A stretch of DNA of 64,000 bases from Bombardia bombarda. Its lineage: Eukaryota; Ascomycota; Sordariomycetes; Sordariales; Lasiosphaeriaceae. The stretch spans positions 372,001 through 436,000 of the forward strand of contig JAULSR010000006.1 of the NCBI GenBank assembly GCA_030512295.1, in the 5' to 3' direction. Position numbers and translations under genes: made by a program. The stretch's first letter is position 1. Each line of letters starts with the position of its first letter. Below the pieces are notes generated by a model that was not told where the DNA came from, did not search any database, and saw only the letters and a list, made by a program, of their open reading frames with translations. Of this stretch, positions 21,402 to 31,985 are shown piece after piece.

Positions 21402-22006
21402 CTCTCGGGCTGTGAAGGAGAACAAAAGAGATTCTGTAACTGTGCAGTGTTGATAAATCCGAAGTTCAAAATGCGTAAAATGTAGGTAGTCGGGCGATGA
21501 GTTCTAAGTAAGGGTGAAAGAAAGAAGAGCCACTGTTCTTTCGTCTTGGGGTAGATAAATATGAAGGTATTTGTCTGGCACTTCATGTGGTACCAAGTTT
21601 GCATCTCTGACTTGGTGTCAAGTGTAGAGTCGTTCTGACTCAAGCGGGGGCCAGCGACCCGAACAAGTTGTCACAACTACTGCATACAGTGCGTGCTCAT
21701 CGAATCCAACCAGCCGCTGGTTGGATTATCCAACACCATCTAATTTCTCATATTAGTTCTACTCCCAGTACACAAGTCTCAAAGAAACCCCACATATTAC
21801 AGTTTCGGTATCCGTTTCTATGCCAGTGCTCGCCGCATCCCAATCAGACACTCAACACAGTTTACTCACAAGCCTATATATACAATGACCCCCAAACCTC
21901 ACTCTGCATCTCATCCCAACGTACCCAACCACCTTAACCCATCCACACATCCATCTATCCAAAACACCTCAACCCGACCAGACACCATCAACCGCCCCGA
22001 CTTCAC
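21402..22006. promoter_or_regulatory. Intergenic DNA with a strong palindrome
   Basis: About 600 bp lies between the 20709-21401 gene (its promoter side) and the 3' end of the VOC gene. The notable structure is the 12-bp perfect inverted repeat at 21703-21727, about 300 bp upstream of the ATG at 21401. The rest is CA-rich and unremarkable. Confidence 0.4.
21703..21727. repeat. Perfect 12-bp inverted repeat with 1-nt centre
   Basis: The arms AATCCAACCAGC and GCTGGTTGGATT flank a single C. Chance occurrence of a 12-bp perfect palindrome with almost no spacer is unlikely in a stretch this size. It could be a dimeric transcription-factor site or a cruciform. Confidence 0.75.
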
Positions 22007-22447
22007 TCACCCCCCCAAAGCCACAGGCGTCTTGCAAACCACCTCCAGCCGCCATCCATCCGGATCGACCACAAACGCGGCAAAATAATCATCGCCGTAA
22101 TGCTTCCTCACCCCCGGCAGCCCGTTGTTCGTCCCGCCGAACCCGACCGCTACAGCGTGGAACTCGACCACGGACGCGCGCGTCGGCGCGTTGAAGGCCA
22201 GATGGAACCCCGCGCCGGGCGGGGCCGCATCGTCGCCAAATTCAAAGATGTTGATCAGCTCGTGCTGCTCGTCGGGCCCGAAGCCTAGCGTGCGTATCTT
22301 CTTTGGGTTCTTGGGCACGACGGCCTCGCTGTCGTAGACGAGGTGCAGGCCGATGGTGGCGAAGACTGCGGTGTAAAAGGCCTTGGAGACGTCGTAGTCG
22401 CGGACGCCGATGGAGATGTGGCCGAGGGGGTTGTAGGGGGTTGACAT
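22007..22447 (-). CDS. VOC-superfamily (glyoxalase/bleomycin-resistance-like) protein (146 aa)
   Basis: A single exon runs from the ATG at 22447 to the stop at 22007. The protein has the usual length for this family and two beta-alpha-beta-beta-beta modules: PLGHISIGVRDYDVSKAFYT at the start (metal-ligand-type His in GHISI), HLAFNAPTRASVVEFHAVA in the middle, and YFAAFVVDPDGWRLEVVCK at the end (ligand-type Glu in LEVV). Family members bind a divalent metal and act as lyases, dioxygenases or resistance proteins. The substrate cannot be predicted. No signal peptide is present, so it should be cytosolic. Confidence 0.9.
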   Translation of the reverse strand: MSTPYNPLGHISIGVRDYDVSKAFYTAVFATIGLHLVYDSEAVVPKNPKKIRTLGFGPDEQHELINIFEFGDDAAPPGAGFHLAFNAPTRASVVEFHAVAVGFGGTNNGLPGVRKHYGDDYFAAFVVDPDGWRLEVVCKTPVALGG

Positions 22448-22807
22448 TGCGGCTGGCTGGGTTGGGTAATTTGGGTGGGTGGGCAGTTGGTTGGTTGGGC
22501 GGCGATCGTGAGGTTTGCTTTGGTTTTGTTGTTTTGTGACAGTGAAATGAGGTGAAGCACGCGATGACTGGAGCTCAGCTAGCGTGGTGGGTTAGGTTGC
22601 GTTACGTTGGCAAGACTGGTGCAATCGCGTCGTGATTCTAGGCGAATCAACCAATCGGGATGGAGGCAGTCAAACTCACTCACTCGCGCCAGATGGAAAT
22701 GGCGTTTCTTCAGGAACGTCTTTGTTCTCGTCATACCCGGTTCGCTGTCAAATGCTCGACCGCGAATCAGAACAAAAGCAATGTTCATGGTTCATGCAGT
22801 CCAATCT
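22448..22807. promoter_or_regulatory. Promoter side of the VOC gene and 3' side of the bZIP gene
   Basis: The 360 bp contains the presumed VOC promoter, with a GGTTGG-rich stretch just upstream of its ATG (22455-22500). No gene is supported. Confidence 0.4.
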
Positions 22808-23545
22808 TCATGTCGGGGTAATGTGGTCCACGAAAGAGAACAATATATGAGTCTGCACCCGACACCCAGTTCCAGGACAGGTTGCTCGTCGAAATCCCGG
22901 TTTGAGCCACTCCCTCGCCTGGTCGAGATCAAATTCCGGCATGATGCGCTCCTTAATGATTGAGAAGGCCTCACGACAGGTCATTGTTGATTCACCGGGT
23001 TGAGGAGGAGGCAGAAAGGCGCAGTCGTTGCTGACATCTTTGATTCCTTCTTTCTCAATCCCCGAACTCTGTATTGGCGCAAGTCTCCCTGCGTTGATTA
23101 ACCCTGAGGCTAAGTTTGGATTGACTGGCAAAGGGCGGTTTTCCGCCGTGTCGTCGCGGATGATGTCGACCTGGTGCAATCCATCTTCTGGCCGATGAGC
23201 TTCTGGCTCTCCAGGACAGTCACGTCCATGACCACGTTCTTGAGAGAAGCCAGCTGCGTTTGGGGATACATATTCAGCTTGAGGTAGACTCAGACTTGGC
23301 TGAACTTGACGGCCGCACTGCGGTCGCTGTAGTCGCTGCACCTCGGCCTTCAACTCTTCAATGAGCCTGAGAGCTCCATCAAGCTTTTCTTCTGTAACGG
23401 CTAGGGCAGTTTCTAGCTCGGTGATTCTCCCCTTCACTCTTGCACGGTGGCGTCGCTGGTTCTCTCGCAATCGAGCCGCCTCGTGCTCTGGCGGCTTGGA
23501 AGAAAATTTGGACATGCCATTTTTGTACTGTTTGTTTGGTGACAT
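22808..23545 (-). CDS. bZIP transcription factor (245 aa)
   Basis: The ATG at 23545 starts MSPNKQYKNGMSKF. An in-frame extension to 23701 exists but does not look like protein. Residues about 20-70 form a bZIP domain: basic region RLRENQRRHRARVKGRITEL, then a short leucine zipper (LETALAVTEEKLDGALRLIEELKA read in heptads). The middle is disordered. The C-terminal part has TCREAFSIIKERIMPEFDLD and LKPGFRRATCPGTGCRVQTH, a Cys-containing segment found in one group of fungal bZIP proteins. It is transcribed divergently from the arsenite methyltransferase gene (24072), with 526 bp between the ATGs. By analogy with Yap-type regulators it may control that gene in response to arsenite, with the three clustered cysteines as possible sensors. 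This last point is inference. Confidence 0.85.
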   Translation of the reverse strand: MSPNKQYKNGMSKFSSKPPEHEAARLRENQRRHRARVKGRITELETALAVTEEKLDGALRLIEELKAEVQRLQRPQCGRQVQPSLSLPQAEYVSPNAAGFSQERGHGRDCPGEPEAHRPEDGLHQVDIIRDDTAENRPLPVNPNLASGLINAGRLAPIQSSGIEKEGIKDVSNDCAFLPPPQPGESTMTCREAFSIIKERIMPEFDLDQAREWLKPGFRRATCPGTGCRVQTHILFSFVDHITPT

Positions 23546-24071
23546 GTTGAAGTAGGATGGAGTTTTCTCCCTTTTTCGTGTCTCAATATCGAATTGACAG
23601 ATGCTAATTCGCGTTTCGAAAGACTCCAAGCTGGGCTTCATCACAATTGTTATTTGCGGGGAAAAGTGCGGGTCCACAGGGGCGATGGAGCGATGACACA
23701 CTGGAAAACTTCTCCTTTAGGCTTAGTCTCATGCATTTTGTCGCTAAGCTTGCAGCGGCTGCAAGTTAGTTTCACCACATTCCTTGACTTGGACCAATTG
23801 GGGCAAGGATTTGGTGACATATTGATCCACCACTATTCTAGTATCTCACCTAGACCCTGTACTGGTTACACGAAGCGGCCAAGCTTCAACAACCCCATTG
23901 CCCCAGCTTGCCCAGTTACCTGTCAACTGTATTTGAGCATCAACATAAATATCCAGGAAGTCATCTGTTGTAGTCCTTCAAAGAATTACAATTTATCCCC
24001 AGTCTTGAACCCTCAAGTTCTATCATTTACCCATCAAAATCTTTACCACACAATCAGACAAACCAAACACC
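23546..24071. promoter_or_regulatory. Divergent promoter, bZIP gene and arsM
   Basis: A 526-bp gap separates the two start codons. No site can be assigned with confidence. Autoregulation by the bZIP protein would require its site here. Confidence 0.5.
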
Positions 24072-25248
24072 ATGGACTCATCCGATATCTACGACCAGGT
24101 CAGCAAGCACTACAGCGCTGCTTCCCAAATCACCAGCGTCAAATATGGCGAGACAGTCGCCAAGTCGTTCGGATACTCCGAGGAAGAACTCGCCAACATC
24201 CCCGAGGGTGCGAATCTGGGCCTGAGCTGTGGAAACCCGCTTGCCATCACCAGTCTACGAGAGGGCGAAACCGTCATCGACCTCGGCAGCGGCGCTGGCT
24301 TCGACGTCTTCCTCGCCGCCACAAGAGTCAGCCCTACCGGCCAGGCAATAGGCGTAGACATGAACGATGTAAGATCTTCTTCCGCCCTTTTCCCTCTTAC
24401 TACCAAATCTGACAAATCTCTCCGAAAAAGGACATGCTCTCCCGCGCCAACAAGATCAAGACCACCAGAAACGCAACCAACGTCTCCTTCATCAAGGGCG
24501 TCATCACCGACATCCCCCTCGAGTCGGGCATCGCCGACTGCATCATCTCCAATTGCGTCATCAACCTCGTGCCCGACGCCGAGAAGGCCCTGGTCTTCAA
24601 GGAAATCTACCGCCTGCTCAAGCCCGGCGGCCGCCTCGCCGTGTCCGACATCCTCGCCAAGAAGCCCTTACCCGAGAAGCTCAAGAACGACATCTCCATG
24701 TATGTCGGCTGCATCGCCGGCGCGAGTCAGCTAGCTGAGTACGAGACCTGGTTGAAAGAGTCTGGGTTTACTGGTTGGTTTCCTTCTCCTATGAATTTTC
24801 ATCTTATTGTGGTGGTTGCTTATGAGACGTTCGTCTACTAGATGTCTTGATCTCGGATACTAACTCCGACTTGAACGTCTATCGTAACACCAACGATGAC
24901 GGGGTGGTTCAGACCGGGTGCTGTCCCCCGGCTGTGGATCCAGTTATTGAAAAGAAGGCTGTCACGTCGTGCTGTAGACCAAAAGAGGTGGAGCCAGTCG
25001 TCGAGAAGGCGGCCACTTCTTGCTGCGGGCCCAAGAAGGCGGATCCTGTAGTCGAAAAAGAGGCTACATCATGCTGCGGGCCGAAGAAGACAGACTCCAC
25101 ACCTGCTGCCGGTACAGAGACAGCTGCTGCAGACACAGACCTCAACGAATGGGTTGGTAAGTGGTCATGTCTTTGTCATCTACATGTTTTTATGCAATTT
25201 CTAACTCGGTTACTAGGTTCGTACAAGATATATGCCGTCAAGAACTGA
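24072..25248 (+). CDS. arsM: Arsenite S-adenosylmethionine methyltransferase with Cys-Cys repeat insert (328 aa)
   Basis: There are four exons: 24072-24368, 24431-24773, 24842-25156 and 25217-25248, all with GT-AG introns. The enzyme methylates As(III) using SAM to mono- and dimethylated forms. Residues 1-100 carry GLSCGNPLAI (first As-binding Cys) and the SAM motif ETVIDLGSGAGFDVFLAA. Exon 2 has SNCVINLVPDAEKAL (second Cys), LLKPGGRLAVSDIL and MYVGCIAGASQL (third Cys). So all three cysteines needed for methylation are present. After ISDTNSDLNVY comes a repeat region of about 65 residues with four CC pairs (TGCCPP, TSCCRPK, TSCCGPKK, TSCCGPKK) spaced by VVEK-type linkers, and then the conserved end NEWVGSYKIYAVKN. 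Cys-pair tails occur in fungal ArsM, but the tandem expansion is striking and may buffer or deliver arsenite. The divergent bZIP neighbour is a likely regulator. Confidence 0.93.
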
Positions 25249-25543
25249 TAGAGGAAGGATAGTGTATGGCAATAGGTCAAAGATTATACCAAATTTGTCG
25301 TATCTCGTCCACATACTGCTCGTGCTACATATTCAACTACTGCTAGTACAAGCTAGATAGATAGCACTTTCCGAAAACAGTATTCAAATTCCGTGTTAAA
25401 CCAAAAGGAAAACTCAGAAATTGCGCGCACCCGCGTCTCGGCAGGTATTGAGCCCTGATTCAACACTCTTCGTTCCTCACTTCGACTTATATCATTCATA
25501 ATATAACTCCGTTGCCGGCCGTGATCGCCCCGTTAACAACATC

Positions 25544-26781
25544 TTACGGCGAGCCGCATCCGAGATTGAAGCACTTCAGGAAGGCGGGGAGGATCTTGGT
25601 CAGAGTGCCAACATCCGCAAGCAGCGTAAGCGGGTTGGGCGAGATGCTCCCGAACTTGGTGTCGTCCCAGACGGCGTTCGTCAGGCAGTACAGGGGCTTG
25701 GGGCTGGTGACATCGAAGATCCAGTTGATGAAGTCGTCGACCTTGAAGCCAATGGGGAGTAGCGCCCCCAGCACGGACGACAGAATTCCGCCAAGGAGAC
25801 CACCAGCACTGCAAACAAAAGGGTTCATGGTCAGCATAATAGCTTATTTTGTCGTAAATGCACAAAATAAAAGGTTTATACTCACAGGCTCAAGACGGAT
25901 CTGAGCAAGCCCTCAGCCTGCGCCAGGATGTTGAACACAGCCATCAAGTTCAGCCAGCGGCTCAGGTTGACGCTGATGGTGAGCTTAGCGCTGACAGCCT
26001 TGCTCTGACCAAAGTTAATGGCCGACTGCAACGCGACCGAGAAGGCCTTGTCGTGCGTGGCCCGTTCCTTATAGAGACCCTTGCTGATACCCGAGATGTA
26101 CTGTCCGAACAGCGCCGAGCTGGGGTTGCCAAACGTGTCCGTGGTCTGGCCCAGGGCGATGGAACCGCCGCGCTGGATACCCTCGATCAGACTGCACACG
26201 ATGTACTGGTTGGCCTGGCCGGGCTGGCTGAGACCCTTATCGATGAAGTACTGGATGATGCCCTCGACCGACTTGAACTGGTCCTGGACCTTGAGGGCGC
26301 TACCGAGGTACTTGACCTGCAGCGCGACGAGATAGACCAGCTGGTCCTGCAGAGTAACCTTGCTAAGGCTGTTGAATGCGCATGCCAGGGCGGCTTGGCA
26401 GGACGGCCAGTCGACATCGGCGTCGTCCCGGTATCGTTCGTGGGTGAGCGGCTCTGGACCAGTGTAGCTGATATTCTTTGAGAGCTCAGTCGTCATTTGG
26501 TCGATCTCGGCGCTGTACCTAGACATGTCGACCTTAGCAGTGGCGGCTTGGTCGATCTGGACTGGCGGGCCCATGTTGGCTACCATCCTGTTCATCATCT
26601 CGGTCAAGCTCTTGTCTCCCGAGGCGGTCATGTTCTGAGCCAGTTCGCGCTCGTTCATACCAGTGATGTGCGAAAGAACCGTAGTAGCGATGCGGTCCTG
26701 GAGCTCCGCGTCGACCTGAATAGGAACAACAGCGGCAAGCGCTCCAGCCGTAAGGGCCAAGACAGGGGCGATGAAACGCAT
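25544..26781 (-). CDS. Secreted hypothetical protein (386 aa)
   Basis: Exon 1 (25886-26781) and exon 2 (25544-25808) are joined by a 77-bp intron (GTGAGT...TTTGCAG), continuing the frame as SVLSLAGGLLGGILSSVLG. A signal peptide is clear (MRFIAPVLALTAGALAAVV). The mature part is mainly helical, with few cysteines (CQAALACAF, CSLIEGIQ, YCLTNAVW, CFNLGCGSP) that could form two or three disulfides, and a hydrophobic Gly/Leu-rich segment near residue 300. No catalytic motif is recognised. Length, signal peptide and lack of domain fit a cell-surface or secreted fungal protein of unknown role. Confidence 0.8.
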
Positions 26782-29700
26782 GGCTACCGGGAGTCAGAGA
26801 GATGACTCTAGCGATCTTGAAATGTTGATTTTATTTGGTAGTTGCCTTAGCCGTTTCCGCTCTCAAAACGGTCAGGGCCTCGATCAGCTTTTATGCTTTT
26901 CACCAACACTGCCTGGTGGTGGTGCCTTTACTCGATCGCAGGGCTGGAGGGCCTTTTCCTTACCAACCTCTCATCCATATCAGGAAATAGCCCTGCCAAG
27001 GAATTTGGCAATTACGATTCAAAGCGAGTCCAGAACGTCGCCGTTCCTCGCCATTCAGCAGCATCTTGTTAGCCCATGAATTGTTGAGAAAAGAAAGTCG
27101 CATTCCTTGGTGTCGAGATCCTTTTCCGGCCCCCTCCTCCTGGCCTCAATTTACGCGAGGTCATAGAGACATATGAGCGCGTTCGGGTTTGAACTGAAAC
27201 CTGTGCTTCAAACCTCATCATCTCCCTCGTGAGAGCAACTTTTGAAGACATAACTGAAGCCCATTTATCAGCATGTCTATTCCTAATGACGTTTTTGTGA
27301 TTTGCACTTTACCACGTCTTAAAAGCATCGACAGCGCCTGGTGTCCATTAAAGTCAAACGCGTCGGTATGTCAGTGTCTAACAATGGCACACCCTCTGCA
27401 TTCCATTTGAGTTCAATTGCCCAACCACTAGTCGGCAACCACGGAGGAGAAGATCAAGTTCGGCGGTGGAATTCGGCACGGCATCAACCGAGACTCCTGC
27501 TCACCGGTCTGCCCTGATCCACCTCGAGAATGGGGTTGAAATTACCCGCCCCCATTCGAGCGAGTAGACCAGGCAACTCAGGATGATCCTGTGCCTTCTC
27601 ATAGTCCTCCATCCATCCCTTGTCCAGCCAACCCGAAGAATCCCTAATCCGTTGTCGAGCAAATGGCGATGGGCCATGTGAAAGCCTTCATGCTGAATTG
27701 GACCACGCCTGTGCGGTTATTTCTCCATACTCAGATCCCTTGGAAGTCTCCTTCCATGGATCGTTTTAGCTCCCGCAATCTCATACATGGAACGAGGGGC
27801 CCCAGGTTATGGTTGAGGATCCCCATCTGCAAACAAACCAAACGCGAGGTATGCGGACCTGACGATCACCACGAGCCTGATGATGGTCAGCCACAAGGGC
27901 CAGAGTTTGACAAGAATGCATTGCTGTTGAAGGTGTCCACGAGTCGGATTGTCATGCAACACCGTCAGTCCGATACGCCAATTCGGGTTGCAGTGGAGCC
28001 AACGTTGCGCAACCCACATATGCAGCTGTGTGCTCGTATAAAGGTGCAGAGGTTTCTCGTATGTATGCCAACCGGCGGCCTGTTTGGCGAGAGACGCAAC
28101 GACGAATTCGAGATAAATCTATGGATCTCTACAGGCTCTAGTCTATCGGAAGATGGCGGCGATGCGTTATATGATTACACAGAAGATTTCGCTTTTATGA
28201 CTGATATATCATGTTCGCCAGCTGTCGCAAGATTTAGGCCTATAGATGCTTGAGTTCTATAAGGGGTTCTGTTAGGCAGAATAATGATTGATCAAGATTA
28301 GATGCACATGCTCTTCTTGTGAATGATAGTGCAGGCGTCAGGTTTAGGATAGGCAAGTCTGCTTCTACGTGCACAGCGGCACTAGACGTTTGGGTCTGGA
28401 TCATAGGTACGGCGGCGGATTATTGTAGAGGATGATGTCGAGGCGCCTCAAATGATGTGATGGCTACTTGAGCGGCCATCATTCGAGCTTGCCACTGCCG
28501 GTACTGAAGGTTTGTGGCGGGCATTTGTTAGTTGCAGAAATACTAAAGCTCTCCTGCGCCTGCCAGTGTTTAGAAATCGGAAATAAGGACGGGATTTGGA
28601 AGACAGAAGGTTGGACCCATGGAAATTCTCGCTTGGCATTAGGAGGAACCACCCGATCCCTTCCCGAATTGACCCGTCGCTTGTTGTATTCGTAACGCCC
28701 ACCACCTCATCTCCCATCGCTCTTACCAATTGCAAGAACCCCACTAAACATCTCGTGTTAGGGACCATGACCTGTTTTTTTTGTGATCGTATTAAATTGC
28801 CAACTAAGAAGCTTTGAGACGGAATTGAATCCTTCTTGAATGACATGGGATAGAAGCAATGGAGCGCTTTGAGAGTGGGAGTTTCTATCCATACAGGTCG
28901 GGTGACGGCAGCCTCAATCCAATGGCAAGATGATGGCTGAAAGGTCTGGTGGTGGATGCACGTTCTTACAGCCCCTGGCGGACAGGCTCGGGGGCTACTG
29001 GCGGACAGCAGGTTGCCTAGCAAAACCCCACCTGCATCCGGCTCGCCTGGAACCACTAGCAGTAACAACCCGGACAAGGTTCAATTAGCACAGTTAATCG
29101 AACGCTGCTTGAGCAACCAGGTCAGGTGGTGGTCTTTGTCCATCAAAGTTGTCACTCCATGATGTCGGGCACGACTACAGCACCCAACAAATCAGCCATG
29201 CAAGGTCGTAAAATTGCTGAGAAAGGTGTGCACGGGGTCTTTGGACCCTGGCGCACCTGTAAAATGGTTTACCAGCTTTTTGCTAGCCAGTTCCAAAGGA
29301 AGGCAGCTGGAAGACAACAGTGGGTCGATGAGCAGGCTACCCCGGATTTTCCCCAGATTCCAGTGAGCGGTGGTGCCCTGTCTGCCTGTCCACTAGCGTC
29401 TAGCAGGCCGGGTCGAAGCCGGATAGGTTCCTGTTATGCAAGACGCTCGAGCCAATCCAGAGGTACTTACAAGGTGAAGGCGGGCTAGGAGCTCCCCTGC
29501 GGCGTCGTGCCATGATGATGTACTCGTCACGCGATCGACCTGAACGGTCAACGTGATCTCCTGAGCAGTTACCCCGCCCGGTCTGACGAAACAGTCGAGG
29601 CAGGAACGACGGGATGCATCCATTAGCCATCAGCCACCATCAGCCGTGGCCATGGCCGATTCGTTCTTGCCGTTCTCCTATTTCCTTCCCCCTCTCCCCT

Positions 29701-29969
29701 CCTTCATCAGCTGTTCCTCCTCTCCCCTCTTCTCCTCCCTTTGTCCAACAGACGCAGCTCAGCATTTGCACTCATCCGCAACCATCAACCTCCATCCTGC
29801 AAACAACACATCTGTCTGCTCTTCTCCATCCCAAGGTACTAAACTCGACCAATTCTTCTTCCTGTGCCTTTCTTGCCGAGTTTCCACTCACCTGTATCTC
29901 CCTACCACAGAGACAGCACCACCACCTAAACCAACAAAGCTTTGAGACAAGCACCTCCAGCCAGCAAAC
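26782..29969. other. Long intergenic stretch, no supported gene
   Basis: This 3.2 kb holds the secreted-protein promoter at one end and the promoter of the 29970 gene at the other. Frames at 27663-28253 (plus, 196 codons, true ATG) and 28448-29077 (minus, 209 codons) are the longest. Both translations look random in composition and have no splice-supported extension, so I do not call them genes. The last 300 bp are strongly pyrimidine-rich (ccttcccc...ctctcc), typical of a fungal promoter/leader. Confidence 0.45.
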
Positions 29970-30660
29970 ATGTCGGAACCACTCACCAAGGTCGACTCCG
30001 CCGTCCAAGGTCTCTCCTCCTCACCACCCAAGGAGACCAAACATCGGCGGACAAGCTCTAGTGCAGCTGGAGTGATGAACATCAATGACCTGGGTAAGCC
30101 ACTCAACCCGTTTGCCTAGAGAATACTGGAGCTAACAAAGGTGCAGAGGCTCAAGGAACCGAGCTCCAGATCGCCAAGGAGACCCAGAAGCTGGGATGGT
30201 AAGTGCTGTCACGCAATCCCATGCCACAGACCAGGCGGCTCATGCGGCATCATGTCTCAGGAAGATCAACAAGTCGCCTTCAACAATAGAAGAGAAGGAA
30301 CACCTCAAGAAGCTCCTCACAACACCACCAGTCAAGAAGATTGACCTACACTTCCCTCTCGGGCTGGAAGTAACGGCACGGAACCTCAAGGGCGTCACAA
30401 TCAAGGACGCATTGGATGCAATCCACAAGCAGTTCAAGAAGAGGGTACGTCCACCTGTGATGGTTGCACAAATTAGCAATTGACTATGGGCTAACATAAT
30501 GTGTCTCACTTGATAGGCCGATGATGAGCTAGACCTACCGTACCTCGCTGGCTTCGAGTGGGACAAGGAGGAGTCGTGGACCCGACTCATCGTGCACTTG
30601 CAAAAGGATGCCGGCCACCAGCCCATCAGCAAGAAGAAGAAGAAGGGCGGTGACGAGTAA
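29970..30660 (+). CDS. Small conserved fungal protein of unknown function, four exons (167 aa)
   Basis: The exons are 29970-30093, 30147-30198, 30261-30444 and 30517-30660. Three short introns have GT-AG ends and CTAAC branch sites in two cases. The protein starts MSEPLTKVDSAVQGLSSSPP and has a disordered Ser/Lys-rich first 40 residues. The core reads EKEHLKKLLTTPPVKKIDLH, PLGLEVTARNLKGVTIKDAL and AIHKQFKKRADDELDLPYLA, then GFEWDKEESWTRLIVHL and a lysine-rich tail (SKKKKKGG). The layout (short beta strands, a TxKDALDAIHKQ helix and an aromatic segment) looks like a compact single domain. I believe related proteins are widespread in Ascomycota as hypotheticals. The role is unknown; the basic tail could be a nuclear signal. 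The short exon 2 (52 nt) is correct because the frame continues LGWKINK. Confidence 0.85.
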
Positions 30661-31985
30661 TGAAGAGACACGCCCCCTCATATCTGGTCTCGATGTCATT
30701 CCCTTTCTAATTGTCCGGCTGTTTTTGCTGTTGACGAGATGGACTGGGGGGATATTGTGACAGATGGTAATTACTCTACTCTACCTATCCCACGCACAGA
30801 CATGACGGAACATGGATTGCCTTCTGCTGGCGAAAGAGCGATTCGCTCCCTTTGGCCATGATGATTTTGAAACAGCTGCTGGATCATTTTGGAGGACGAG
30901 ATGGTAGCGCCGAGCACTGTAGTGTCGGCGGTTATCTACAATACTCGTCAATATACACCATTCCAGCCGAATTTTGTGCTTCATGAGACCCCCTTAATGT
31001 GACTGTGGTGCTGTTTCTGACTGTTCACCCTTGTAACCTTGGCGATGCTGTTCAGCCGAAACCCAACCGACATCAGCTCGTTGGTCAATTGCAGTGTCTG
31101 ACAGATTGAAGTGTGCTCATTTGAGCAATCATGCCAGGAAGCTATGTGCGAACAGCTTCTCGGTGGTGCTATGCTATGGGACAGCTTGGTCGAATCATGT
31201 TTCGGGTTGCGGGGTTTTTGGGTGGTAGCTGCTGATCAAGGCGCGCTGTAATGGCCTGATCAGCACATTCCTAATTTGGGCTTTGTGGTGTACCTGCAGC
31301 AGTGGTGGACAAGTATAAGAGTCGGCGCGGGTCCTGAAACGTCGCGACGTTTCTGTATCACCAGGCCGATTGCCCGTGGACTCTTTCTTGTACCTACCGA
31401 TGGTAGTCCTAGCTGGAAACAAAACACGGCACCTTGTTGTGTTGCCCCTTTCCAATGTGGTGGTGGCGGCGGGTCCCCATCACCAGCACCGAAAATAGTG
31501 GAGCTGTGACCGAGCGTCCTGGCTCTTGTCTCGTCGCTGAGTTCAATGGACCGAGCTCTCTGGGCTGATCTGCTCCCCGCATCACAATGCGACGCATTCC
31601 ATCGGCTAGTATCGGCCTCTGCATACTTCCCCCAGGGCGGAATCGGCCTTGGGATGCTCGCCAGAGATGGGCGATGACGGCACAAGAGATACCTCGGTCG
31701 TTCACCTGCCTGTTCCTAAGGTGCCTTAGGTCGGGAGGCCGGCTTTAAACTGGACGAACCACTCCTTTTGGATTTTTAATGCAATTGCTGTTAAGATGAT
31801 GCTTTCGTCCATTTCCCTCCTCTTCACCACATGGGATTTGTGCTTTGCCATTCTCATCCGGTTCTCGTTCACATTCGATCGCGTATTAGTTTCTGACCTT
31901 TAGATAGGCTGTCTGCGTATCACCACCTTCAACTTTCGAGTATTGTATACTTGAGGTTTACAAAAGGAAACGAACGAGAGTGATA
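30661..31985. other. Intergenic DNA, no supported gene
   Basis: It contains the 3' region of the preceding gene and the promoter of the homogentisate dioxygenase gene. No frame is convincing on either strand. Confidence 0.45.

Noticed and set aside
27663..28253. 196-codon plus-strand frame with an ATG
   Set aside because: It is the best candidate in a 3.2-kb gap, but the translation has no recognisable motif, the composition looks random and there is no leader signal. Transcript data could change this.
28448..29077. 209-codon minus-strand frame
   Set aside because: It has no domain and an odd composition, and other frames overlap it.
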